From positions 13,543-28,601 of the forward strand of contig CAJTMM010000030.1 in NCBI GenBank assembly GCA_910577465.1: a stretch of DNA of 15,059 nt. Reading direction: 5' to 3'. The position numbers and the translations under genes were made by a program. A model generated the notes under the pieces. The model searched no databases. It was given only the letters and a program-made list of their open reading frames with translations, and was not told the origin of the DNA. The stretch is from an uncultured Muribaculaceae bacterium. GTDB taxonomy: Bacteria > Bacteroidota > Bacteroidia > Bacteroidales > Muribaculaceae. Shown one piece after another: positions 7,578-14,236 of this stretch; the stretch's first letter is position 1, and every line of letters starts with the position of its first letter.

Positions 7578-7601
7578 GGTAGATTTTATGAAACATCTAC
7601 C
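7578..7601. repeat. Inverted repeat just upstream of the small helical gene
   Basis: Perfect 7-bp arms GGTAGAT (7578-7584) and ATCTACC (7595-7601) are separated by 10 bases. It lies 6 bases before the preferred ATG of the - strand small gene, so it would be in that gene's leader or could be an operator. No TAnnTTTG element was found upstream of this gene, so its promoter is not identified. Confidence 0.45.
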
Positions 7602-7651
7602 GTTTACAACAACCCACCCCCATCCCCAGTTCACTCCCCAACAAACCCTCC

Positions 7652-7739
7652 CACACATCTACACCCATCAAAGAGGACAAGATGCCCTCTCTCCGACCAC
7701 CGTCTCAAACAAGGAGCGAGGGCATCCTGCCCTCGTGCA
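7652..7739. repeat. 88-bp BIME-like repeat, copy 1
   Basis: The element carries two palindromic hairpins with three-base loops. The left one (GAGGACA-AGA-TGCCCTC, 7673-7689) has one A-C mismatch. The right one (CGAGGGCA-TCC-TGCCCTCG, 7717-7735) is perfect. The two hairpins are also near reverse complements of each other, so the whole unit can fold as one long hairpin. Copy 2 lies 142 bases downstream, with four differences in 88, all transitions. Confidence 0.85.
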
Positions 7740-7748
7740 TCCCCCACG

Positions 7749-7775
7749 ACCTTAAAGACCTTAAAATCCTTAAAC
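7749..7775. repeat. Short tandem repeat, 9-bp period
   Basis: Three consecutive units sharing the core CCTTAAA at a 9-base period (7749-7757, 7758-7766, 7767-7775). It lies in the spacer between the two 88-bp repeat copies. Confidence 0.8.
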
Positions 7776-7793
7776 TCCTACCCCTGCCACCGT

Positions 7794-7881
7794 CACACAT
7801 CTACGCCCATCAAAGAGGGCAAGATGCCCTCTCTCCGACCATCGTCTCAAACAAGGGGCGAGGGCATCCTGCCCTCGTGCA
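7794..7881. repeat. 88-bp BIME-like repeat, copy 2
   Basis: Same element as 7652-7739. Both hairpins are perfect here: GAGGGCA-AGA-TGCCCTC (7815-7831) and CGAGGGCA-TCC-TGCCCTCG (7859-7877). An A-run follows directly (7881-7887). This copy is the better preserved, which suggests copy 1 has started to decay or that they arrived separately. Confidence 0.85.
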
Positions 7882-7920
7882 AAAAAATACCCACAAAAAA
7901 ATCCCCATCAACCAATAATT

Positions 7921-7946
7921 CTTGCTCCGCAAGCGTCCTATGGACG
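7921..7946. repeat. Two adjacent triloop hairpins
   Basis: CTTGC-TCC-GCAAG (7921-7933) is followed without any gap by CGTCC-TAT-GGACG (7934-7946). Both stems are perfect 5-bp with three-base loops. On the - strand they lie just past the queC stop. There is no U-tract on either side, so this is not a standard intrinsic terminator, though it could protect a 3' end. Confidence 0.7.
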
Positions 7947-7950
7947 ATAA

Positions 7951-7976
7951 CCTAATTCCTAATTCCTAATTCCCTA
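7951..7976. repeat. 7-bp tandem repeat overlapping the 3' end of queC
   Basis: Three perfect CCTAATT units (7951-7957, 7958-7964, 7965-7971) and a partial, changed fourth (CCCTAA). Read on the - strand, AGGAATT repeats encode the last residues of QueC (R-E-L-G-I-R-N) and its TAG stop at 7952-7954. Confidence 0.85.
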
Positions 7977-8590
7977 AGCGCCTCCATCCGCTCCACACAT
8001 GTCCCGCACTTCCCGCAATGCTTCTCGCCGCCCTTGTAGCACGAATACGTCAGGTCAAAATCCACACCCGCAGCGAGTCCCCGCCGTGCTATATCCACCT
8101 TGGTGATATTCGTGTACGGCGCCCGCAATTCAATATGCTCATACGTCCCCGCGCTTATCGCGGCACCCATGGCGTCCACGAACTCACCCCGGCAGTCGGG
8201 ATATATGGCATGGTCGCCGCCATGGTTGGCTATCATCACAGCCTTCAGTCCGCGGCTCTCGGCAAGCCCTGCCGCCACCGACAGCATTATGCCGTTGCGG
8301 AACGGCACCACCGTCGAGCGCATGTTCTCATCCTCATAATGCCCCTCAGGTATCGCATCGGCACCGCTCAGCAGCGAGCTTTCGAAATATCGCCCCATGA
8401 AAGCCAGATCTATCTCCACCAGCTCTATTCCCAGCCGGCGGCAATTCTCGCGGGCGCACGCCGCTTCACGCGCATTATGGTTCGCTCCGTAATTGAAGTT
8501 CACCGCCAAGGCTATCGAATCCTTATACTCATACAACATCGATGTCGAGTCCATTCCACCCGACAACACTATCAGTGCATCCTTTTCCAT
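7952..8590 (-). CDS. queC: 7-cyano-7-deazaguanine synthase
   Basis: 212 residues, cytosolic. It converts 7-carboxy-7-deazaguanine to preQ0 using ATP and ammonia, in queuosine biosynthesis. The PP-loop S-G-G-M-D-S (10-15) binds ATP. The zinc site is Cys184, Cys192, Cys195 and Cys198 in C-Y-K-G-G-E-K-H-C-G-K-C-G-T-C. Internal landmarks N-F-N-Y-G (31-35), V-P-F-R-N-G (95-100) and N-H-G-G-D-H-A-I-Y-P-D-C (122-133) match the family. It is slightly shorter than many QueC proteins, and its last residues are encoded by a 7-bp tandem repeat. It starts 12 bases after queF and is probably cotranscribed with it. queD and queE are not in the window. Confidence 0.95.
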   Translation of the reverse strand: MEKDALIVLSGGMDSTSMLYEYKDSIALAVNFNYGANHNAREAACARENCRRLGIELVEIDLAFMGRYFESSLLSGADAIPEGHYEDENMRSTVVPFRNGIMLSVAAGLAESRGLKAVMIANHGGDHAIYPDCRGEFVDAMGAAISAGTYEHIELRAPYTNITKVDIARRGLAAGVDFDLTYSCYKGGEKHCGKCGTCVERMEALRELGIRN

Positions 8591-8602
8591 AAAAATCCGT
8601 AT

Positions 8603-9073
8603 TTAGAAATCATTACGCATCGCGGCCATCATACGGGCGCGAGCCATCTCCTTATGTTCCTCGTCACCGTAATTGGCAAACGGGTATATCGATATCCCCC
8701 CTCTCGGAGTGAACAGCCCTATCACCTCTATGTAGCGGGGATTCATCAGACGCTTCAGATCCTTCATTATTATGTTCACGCAATCCTCATGAAAATCGCC
8801 ATGGTTGCGGAAACTGAACAGATACAGCTTCAGGCTCTTGCTCTCCACCATATCCTCACGCGGTATGTAGTTTATGATTATCTTGGCGAAATCCGGCTGA
8901 CCCGTCTTGGGGCAAAGCGACGTAAATTCCGGGCAGGTGAACGTGACCAGATACTCATTCTCCGGATGTTTGTTCTTGAACGTCTCCAGTATCTCAGGTG
9001 CATACTCCGTAGGATACTTCACACCCGTATTGCCAAGCAGGGTCACACCCTGCAGCTCATCATCAGCTCTCAT
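8603..9073 (-). CDS. queF: NADPH-dependent 7-cyano-7-deazaguanine reductase (type I)
   Basis: 156 residues from the ATG at 9073. An in-frame TTG at 9103 would add ten residues, but that TTG is the end of a perfect -7 promoter element, so the ATG is chosen. The enzyme reduces the nitrile preQ0 to the amine preQ1, the step after QueC. The nucleophile is Cys54 in F-T-S-L-C-P-K-T-G-Q-P-D; Asp61 is the likely acid. The QueF motif E-S-K-S-L-K-L-Y (77-84) is followed by F-R-N-H-G-D-F-H-E-D (88-97) with the substrate-binding His/Glu. The length and single-domain layout fit the unimodular, B. subtilis-like class. No room for a preQ1 riboswitch is seen in the short leader. Confidence 0.95.
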   Translation of the reverse strand: MRADDELQGVTLLGNTGVKYPTEYAPEILETFKNKHPENEYLVTFTCPEFTSLCPKTGQPDFAKIIINYIPREDMVESKSLKLYLFSFRNHGDFHEDCVNIIMKDLKRLMNPRYIEVIGLFTPRGGISIYPFANYGDEEHKEMARARMMAAMRNDF

Positions 9074-9100
9074 ATATGTTTCGTTATTGTTTTTCGGATG

Positions 9101-9108
9101 CAAAAATA
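9101..9108 (-). promoter_or_regulatory. -7 promoter element for queF-queC
   Basis: On the - strand the sequence reads TATTTTTG, an exact TAnnTTTG match. It lies 27 bases before the queF ATG and 9 bases beyond the stop of the glucosaminidase gene. Any -33 region would sit within the last codons of that gene; no TTTG is seen there. The leader would be about 20 bases. Confidence 0.55.
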
Positions 9109-9117
9109 AGCATAAGT

Positions 9118-9807
9118 TTACTTATTGGCTACCTCCGCCCCCGCATATTCCAGCAGCCGGGCATACATCGTCATTATCTGCTTTCCGTAATTGCTGTTGG
9201 CTGCCCAGCGGTTGCTCAGAGCGTGCCACGTAGGCGCGCAACCGCGGCTCACCAGACCAAACCGGGGGTCCACCACCTTTTCGCCACGGGGCAGGGGGGT
9301 AGTCGTCGCGTAGGCGTACAGATGCTGCAACTGTGCCGTCACACCCTCTTTTATGCTGCCGAACGAATGCCCTTTCAGACCGCGTCGCGTCACGCCTAAT
9401 CCGCAATAATTGTATTGGTCGGGGGTCACCGCCGTTCCGTCGGCAAACTTGAACCACCCCGTCTCTATTATGGCCTGGCACAGCGCCATATCACCGCGTA
9501 TGCCATATTTGGCGCCCACGCTTATGTAGGCTTCCGCTATCTCAAGCGGGAAATCCTCATTGCGTTCCTTCACGAAGAGCCACAGCGTGCGCGCATCCAC
9601 CGTGTGCCGGCCCAGTATCTCCGGCGTCACACCCTCAGCGGTGATTGGCGCTTTTTCCACCGCCGCCGGCTCGAGGCAGGTACCCCCCGGATACACCAGT
9701 TCCCACACCTCGTAAGTGTCGTCATCCTCGCGCTCCGGGATTTCCGCTTGCGCCGCAGTGGCAGCGCAGGCGCCAGCCGTCAGGGTTATTGTAAGCCACT
9801 TCCGCAT
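9118..9807 (-). CDS. Exported N-acetylglucosaminidase (GH73-like)
   Basis: 229 residues. Signal peptide about 1-21 (A-A-Q-A before Glu). An acidic linker (22-70) leads into a glucosaminidase domain (about 85-222). It probably cleaves beta-1,4 GlcNAc-MurNAc bonds of peptidoglycan in the periplasm. The predicted catalytic Glu115 lies in A-L-C-Q-A-I-I-E-T-G-W-F; the family signatures Y-N-Y-C-G-L-G (132-138), F-G-S-I-K-E-G-V-T-A-Q-L-Q-H-L-Y-A-Y (149-166) and N-Y-G-K-Q-I (206-211) follow in order. No LysM, SPOR or other wall-binding domain is attached. It begins 7 bases after the stop of the cysteine peptidase gene and is presumably cotranscribed with it. It has four Cys residues in the mature part, so disulfides are possible. 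Confidence 0.87.
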   Translation of the reverse strand: MRKWLTITLTAGACAATAAQAEIPEREDDDTYEVWELVYPGGTCLEPAAVEKAPITAEGVTPEILGRHTVDARTLWLFVKERNEDFPLEIAEAYISVGAKYGIRGDMALCQAIIETGWFKFADGTAVTPDQYNYCGLGVTRRGLKGHSFGSIKEGVTAQLQHLYAYATTTPLPRGEKVVDPRFGLVSRGCAPTWHALSNRWAANSNYGKQIMTMYARLLEYAGAEVANK

Positions 9808-9814
9808 CGGCAGG

Positions 9815-11215
9815 TTACTCCTCGTCGCTGAACATCGGGTCCCATGCCGGAAGCATCACCGGCTTCTGGTCCATGAGCTTGAGCAGATTCTCGGGAATGT
9901 ACTTCTTGTTCACCACCAAGCGGAACATATATTCGTCAAACCACTTGTCCGTCATCACCAGATGTCCGTCATTGGCTCCCGGTCCCCAGCTGTTTTCCAC
10001 CATCCAGCGTGTAGGCTTGCCATCCTTGTCCAGATCCACCGCCATAAGGGTCATGGCGTGCGACGACGCGCTGGCAAATGTCCTTATCCTGTCGGCCTTG
10101 TCCATGCCGAATGTGGTGCCGAACAAGTCACCGTAGCTGAAGTTCTCTGGGTCCAGCAATCCGCGGGTGCGGTCAAGGCTCTGACCCACGTCACACGAGA
10201 AATACATCATCACCGAATCCTTGATCGATTTTATGGCGGCAGCCTTGATATCCTCCACAGGCACATTGAGATATGTCCAGTTGTCGCCGTCATACGTATG
10301 GCGGTCCAGGTCTATCTCATACACCTTGTAGTAGGGGCGGGTAGGGTCGTTCATCAGCATCACGTAATTGCCGCGCAGGTCATCGCCGCAATACTCCGCA
10401 TAGAATTCCTGCGGGGTGTAACGCTTGCGCTCTATCACCTTGCCCGATGCATCCTTGCGTGTCCACTCAAACTCCGTCGGGGGCACACCGAGCGTCAGGG
10501 CGAGCATACGGTATATCTCGCCGAGCATCGCTTCCTTGCGTTGCTCCATGGCCTTGCCCTTGGCGCCTTCCGATGCCATGCGGCGCAACTCCAGCCCGTC
10601 CTCGCGCAGTTTCAGCGACAGAAGCCTGCGCATCTGTGATGTGTTGTTGCTGCTGTAAGTCTCGGGCCATACCTCGGCAGGTACCACGCCGTATTTCATC
10701 ACATTCTCCGAAAAGCCTGTGTATTGCCCGCCGTCGCTCAGCGGATTCTTGAACAGCCACTCCACAGTCTTGTCATCCATCGGTTTGTTCGATGTATCTA
10801 TGATGGTCTGGAGAAACAGATTTGCCTTTTCGAGCTGGTCGTAGAAGAAATTATAGTTCTGCGACAGTTCCAGCTTGGGCAGGTTGTGGCGCTCCATCAT
10901 GCGGGCACGCAGCACGTTGAGTCCTGTAAACAGCCAGCACCGGCCCGACGAGCGTTGGTTTGTCACACCCTTGCTGTTCACCCGGTCGCTGAATGTCTGG
11001 TCCACGGCGCCGGCATTCTCGGCATTGCGTGCCAGTGTCGATATATCGCTTTGGCTTATGGCATTGCGCAGCGCGCGGTCGGTAGGGGTGTTGGTCCAGT
11101 TGGCACGCAGGTTGGCTATCAACTCAGGCGTCAGACCGCCGTTGGTGCCGCCTATTGCCGACGTGGCACATGCCACCGCCGCACATGCGGCAAGGAATCT
11201 AAAATATCTTTTCAT
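9815..11215 (-). CDS. Exported C1B cysteine peptidase (bleomycin hydrolase/aminopeptidase C-like)
   Basis: 466 residues from the ATG at 11215. An in-frame start 63 bases upstream would place 21 polar residues before the signal peptide, so it is rejected. Residues 1-20 look like a Sec signal (basic M-K-R, Ala/Cys-rich core). The papain-fold catalytic set is complete: oxyanion Gln87 and nucleophile Cys93 in N-Q-R-S-S-G-R-C-W, His386 in A-S-S-H-A-M-T-L, and Asn408 in V-E-N-S-W-G. Characterised C1B enzymes such as PepC are cytosolic hexamers trimming peptides from the N-terminus. This one appears to be exported, as many Bacteroidales homologues are, and probably degrades peptides in the periplasm. 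Ala11-Cys16 could be misread as a lipobox, but a clear L-x-x-C is missing. Confidence 0.9.
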   Translation of the reverse strand: MKRYFRFLAACAAVACATSAIGGTNGGLTPELIANLRANWTNTPTDRALRNAISQSDISTLARNAENAGAVDQTFSDRVNSKGVTNQRSSGRCWLFTGLNVLRARMMERHNLPKLELSQNYNFFYDQLEKANLFLQTIIDTSNKPMDDKTVEWLFKNPLSDGGQYTGFSENVMKYGVVPAEVWPETYSSNNTSQMRRLLSLKLREDGLELRRMASEGAKGKAMEQRKEAMLGEIYRMLALTLGVPPTEFEWTRKDASGKVIERKRYTPQEFYAEYCGDDLRGNYVMLMNDPTRPYYKVYEIDLDRHTYDGDNWTYLNVPVEDIKAAAIKSIKDSVMMYFSCDVGQSLDRTRGLLDPENFSYGDLFGTTFGMDKADRIRTFASASSHAMTLMAVDLDKDGKPTRWMVENSWGPGANDGHLVMTDKWFDEYMFRLVVNKKYIPENLLKLMDQKPVMLPAWDPMFSDEE

Positions 11216-11275
11216 ATCGTGGTTTATTATATTTCGCTGATTGGACGAATACTCGCTTATGGTGTTTGTCGTTTG

Positions 11276-11306
11276 CAAAAATAATAAATTGAGTCTTAAT
11301 TACCAA
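11276..11306 (-). promoter_or_regulatory. Promoter for the cysteine peptidase gene
   Basis: On the - strand TATTTTTG (11283 to 11276) is an exact TAnnTTTG -7 element. A TTGG (11306 to 11303) lies 19 bases upstream as a partial -33 box. The transcript would have a leader of roughly 50 bases before the ATG at 11215. It is divergent from the sdh promoter about 75 bases away. Confidence 0.6.
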
Positions 11307-11356
11307 TCATGTTATTGGCATTGCCCCAAACATTACCTCAAAAAAACTCCTTAATT

Positions 11357-11388
11357 GTTGCCAAGATGGTTAATTTACATTAATTTTG
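11357..11388 (+). promoter_or_regulatory. Promoter for the sdh/frd operon
   Basis: GTTG (11357-11360), 20 bases, then TAATTTTG (11381-11388), an exact -7 element with a three-of-four -33 box at the normal spacing. It is about 63 bases before the ATG of the cytochrome b gene, giving an AT-rich leader of roughly 55 bases. No attenuator-like hairpin was noticed in the leader. Confidence 0.65.
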
Positions 11389-11451
11389 CGCTAAACTAAT
11401 CTGTACTTGCCAATTTTTTTTAGTTCAAATTATATTAAATTCCTAACTGCT

Positions 11452-12138
11452 ATGTGGTTAACAAATTCATCTATAGGACGTAAGCTCGTCATGGCTATTA
11501 CCGGTGCCTGCTTGCTCCTATTCGTAACTTTCCATGCGTTGATGAATGGTGTGGCTATCTTCTCGCCCGCTGGCTATAACGCCATCTGTGCGTTCCTCGG
11601 TGCCAACTGGTATGCGCTGGTCGCTTCCATGGGCCTTGCCGCTCTTTTCATCATTCACATCATCTACGCCGTATGGTTGACGCTTCAGAACCGTAAGGCG
11701 CGTGGCAACGACCGTTACAACGTCGTTTCCAAGCCCCCGCAGGTTGAATGGGCTTCGCAGAACATGCTCGTGCTCGGTATCGTCATTGTGGCATTCCTTG
11801 TGCTCCACATGATTCAGTTCTGGGCTAAGATGCAGCTCGCTGAAATCATGGGCATACACACTCCCGACCCTGCCAACGGTATGTACTTCATCAATCTTGC
11901 ATTCTCTTGCTGGATTACCCCCGTGGTCTACATCATCGGCTTCGTTGCTCTTTGGTTCCACATGACTCACGGCTTCTGGTCCATGTTCCAGTCTGCCGGT
12001 TGGGACAATGACACCTGGCTTCCCCGTCTCAAATGCATCGGCAACTGGTGGACTACCATCGTGGTGGCTCTCTTTATCCTTGAGGCGATTGTGTTCACTC
12101 TGCGTGCCAACGGTATCTTAAACTGCTGTTGTGCATAA
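11452..12138 (+). CDS. sdhC: Succinate dehydrogenase/fumarate reductase cytochrome b subunit (b558 family)
   Basis: 228 residues from the ATG at 11452; a TTG 45 bases upstream is in frame but lies in the AT-rich leader and is rejected. The integral membrane anchor binds two hemes and the menaquinone site. Five hydrophobic segments fit the single-subunit, diheme class: about 13-34, 53-76, 104-124, 146-168, 200-218. Candidate heme-ligand histidines are His28, His69, His119 and His170 (or His173), one per helix as in Wolinella FrdC. W-F-H-M-T-H-G-F-W-S-M-F-Q (168-180) is highly characteristic. The C-terminus ends in three consecutive Cys, L-N-C-C-C-A, which is unusual. First gene of the operon, 31 bases before the flavoprotein gene. 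Confidence 0.93.
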   Translation: MWLTNSSIGRKLVMAITGACLLLFVTFHALMNGVAIFSPAGYNAICAFLGANWYALVASMGLAALFIIHIIYAVWLTLQNRKARGNDRYNVVSKPPQVEWASQNMLVLGIVIVAFLVLHMIQFWAKMQLAEIMGIHTPDPANGMYFINLAFSCWITPVVYIIGFVALWFHMTHGFWSMFQSAGWDNDTWLPRLKCIGNWWTTIVVALFILEAIVFTLRANGILNCCCA

Positions 12139-12169
12139 TTCCTTCATTTTATAACACACATACACAGAT

Positions 12170-14197
12170 ATGGCAGATATTAAGAATCTGGAGGGTATGA
12201 TTGACTCTACCCCCATCATGAAGGACTATGCCGACATCGAATCGGCTAAGCTTCCCGAATATCAGATTGATTCAAAGATACCCGAAGGTCCCATCGCTGA
12301 AAAGTGGACTAACTACAAGGCTCATCAGAAACTCGTCAACCCCGCTAACAAGCGCAACCTCGACATCATCGTCGTAGGTACAGGTCTCGCGGGTGCTTCT
12401 GCAGCTTCCACTCTTGCCGAACTCGGCTTCAACGTTTGGAACTTCTGCATCCAGGACTCTCCCCGTCGCGCTCACTCTATCGCTGCCCAGGGTGGTATCA
12501 ACGCCGCCAAGGACTATCAGAACGACGGCGACTCCGTTTATCGTCTTTTCTACGACACCGTCAAGGGTGGTGACTTCCGTTCTCGCGAAGCCAACGTTTA
12601 CCGCCTTGCCGAAGTGTCCAACAATATCATCGACCAGTGCGTGCAGCAGGGTGTGCCTTTCGCTCGCGAATACGGCGGTCTCCTCGCCAACCGTTCTTTC
12701 GGTGGCGCTCAGGTGTCACGTACATTCTACGCTAAAGGACAGACCGGACAGCAGCTCCTCCTCGGTGCATACGCATCGCTCAACCGTCAGATTGAGAAAG
12801 GTCAGGTTCGTTCATTCAACCGTCGCGAGATGCTCGACCTCGTTATGGTCGACGGCCGCTGCCGCGGTATCATCGTCCGCAACCTCGTTACCGGCGAGCT
12901 CGAACGCTACGCAGCTCACGCTGTAGTTCTCGCCACCGGCGGTTATGGACGTACATTCTTCCTTTCTACCAACGCTATGGGTTGCAACGGCTCTGCCGCC
13001 ATCCAGGCTTTCAAGAAAGGCGCATACCTCTCCAACCTCGCTTTCACTCAGATTCACCCCACCTGTATCCCTGTTCACGGCGAAGACCAGTCCAAGCTCA
13101 CACTCATGAGCGAGTCGCTCCGTAACGACGGTCGTATTTGGGTTCCCAAAAAGAAAGAAGATGCCGAAGCCATCCGTGCCGGCAAGAAGAAACCTACCGA
13201 TATACCCGACGAAGACCGCGACTTCTACTTGGAACGCCGTTACCCCGCATTCGGTAACCTCTGTCCCCGCGACATCGCCAGCCGCGCTGCCAAGGAACGT
13301 TGCGACGCCGGCTTCGGTGTAGGTACCGGCAACGCCGTTTACCTCGACTTCAAGTACGCCATACAGCGTCTCGGTGCCGACGTGGTACGCGACCGTTACG
13401 GAAACCTCTTCGATATGTATCAGATGATTTCCGACGACAACCCCTACGAGACTCCGATGATGATATTCCCCGCTTCGCACTACACCATGGGTGGTATCTG
13501 GGTCGACTACGAACTCCAGACATCTATACCCGGTCTGTTTGCTATCGGTGAATGTAACTTCTCCGACCACGGTGCTAACCGTCTCGGTGCTTCCGCGCTC
13601 ATGCAAGGTTTGGCCGACGGTTACTTCGTGCTCCCGTACACCATGCAGAACTACCTCAGCGATCAGATTAAGGTGCCTCACTTCACTACCGATACACCCG
13701 AATTCGACAAGGCTGAAAAAGACGTTCGCGCACGTATCGAGAAGCTCATGAACATCAAGGGTACCAAGAGTCCCGACGAGATACACAAGCGTCTCGGACA
13801 CGTGATGTGGAACCTCGTTGGTATGGGCCGTACCCTCCAGAGTCTTGTGAAAGCTCTCGACGAACTCGAGGACGTGAAGAAGGAATTCTACACCGACCTT
13901 CGCATCGTAGGCTCTGCCGACGACCTCAATACCGAGCTTGAAAAGGCTCTCCGTCTCGAAGACTTCCTCGTTATGGCTAAGATGATGGCTATCGACGCGC
14001 TCCATCGCAACGAATCCTGCGGTGCTCACTTCCGTGAGGAATACCAGACTGCCGACGGCGAAGCCGCACGCGACGACGAGCACTACATGTATGTAAGCTG
14101 CTGGAAGTACACCGGCGACAACGAAAAGCCCGTACTCCTCAAGGAGCCCCTCAAATACGAGGCCATAAAGGTACAGACACGTAACTACAAGTCATAA
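12170..14197 (+). CDS. sdhA: Fumarate reductase/succinate dehydrogenase flavoprotein subunit
   Basis: 675 residues, soluble, bound to the cytoplasmic face. It interconverts fumarate and succinate; in anaerobic Bacteroidales the usual direction is fumarate reduction. The FAD fold G-T-G-L-A-G (70-75) is followed by His102 in R-R-A-H-S-I-A-A-Q-G-G, the covalent FAD attachment site. Active-site elements are H-P-T-C-I-P (296-301), S-E-S-L-R-N-D-G (314-321), Arg367 in P-R-D-I-A-S-R, His437 in S-H-Y-T-M-G-G and Arg471 in A-N-R-L-G-A-S-A-L. The first roughly 30 residues, before the conserved I-D-S-K-I-P-E-G-P, seem an extra acidic N-terminal extension relative to Bacteroides homologues I recall. Codon use is strongly biased (CGT, CTC, AAC, TTC), typical of high expression. 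Confidence 0.96.
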   Translation: MADIKNLEGMIDSTPIMKDYADIESAKLPEYQIDSKIPEGPIAEKWTNYKAHQKLVNPANKRNLDIIVVGTGLAGASAASTLAELGFNVWNFCIQDSPRRAHSIAAQGGINAAKDYQNDGDSVYRLFYDTVKGGDFRSREANVYRLAEVSNNIIDQCVQQGVPFAREYGGLLANRSFGGAQVSRTFYAKGQTGQQLLLGAYASLNRQIEKGQVRSFNRREMLDLVMVDGRCRGIIVRNLVTGELERYAAHAVVLATGGYGRTFFLSTNAMGCNGSAAIQAFKKGAYLSNLAFTQIHPTCIPVHGEDQSKLTLMSESLRNDGRIWVPKKKEDAEAIRAGKKKPTDIPDEDRDFYLERRYPAFGNLCPRDIASRAAKERCDAGFGVGTGNAVYLDFKYAIQRLGADVVRDRYGNLFDMYQMISDDNPYETPMMIFPASHYTMGGIWVDYELQTSIPGLFAIGECNFSDHGANRLGASALMQGLADGYFVLPYTMQNYLSDQIKVPHFTTDTPEFDKAEKDVRARIEKLMNIKGTKSPDEIHKRLGHVMWNLVGMGRTLQSLVKALDELEDVKKEFYTDLRIVGSADDLNTELEKALRLEDFLVMAKMMAIDALHRNESCGAHFREEYQTADGEAARDDEHYMYVSCWKYTGDNEKPVLLKEPLKYEAIKVQTRNYKS

Positions 14198-14236
14198 TCC
14201 TTTTCACCACCTGAATAACTATTAACAAAGACTTCA

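Larger units (their letters stand above)
7573..7951. other. Gene-free repeat mosaic between the small gene and queC
   Basis: About 380 bases with no credible gene. Reading along: an inverted repeat at the left edge, a C/A-rich unstructured stretch (about 7602-7651), an 88-bp repeat copy, a 9-bp tandem repeat, the second 88-bp copy, an A-rich stretch (7882-7920), two small hairpins and the start of a 7-bp tandem repeat. The short frames that cross it on the + strand are simply translations of the repeats. Confidence 0.8.

Noticed and set aside
6745..7755. 336-codon + strand frame rich in Arg, His and Pro
   Set aside because: Out-of-frame reading of the C-rich acyltransferase gene, continued into the opposite strand of the small gene and into repeats. 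Composition is not protein-like.
7652..7881. Possible CRISPR array
   Set aside because: Only two copies, 88 bases long, each with internal double hairpins, one spacer made of a tandem repeat, and no cas genes.
7682..7918. 78-codon frame across the repeat region
   Set aside because: It is only the translation of the two 88-bp repeats and their spacer; the near-duplicate peptide segments come from the DNA repeat.
7921..7946. Intrinsic terminator for queC
   Set aside because: The stems are short and neither strand shows a U-tract directly after them, so a terminator call is not supported.
8018..9109. 363-codon open frame on the + strand
   Set aside because: Runs antisense across both queC and queF and the gap between them; both real genes carry complete active-site motifs.
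12812..14083. 423-codon open frame on the - strand
   Set aside because: It lies entirely opposite sdhA, whose catalytic and FAD motifs are intact. Strong codon bias in sdhA leaves the antisense frame free of stops. The translation has no recognisable motif.
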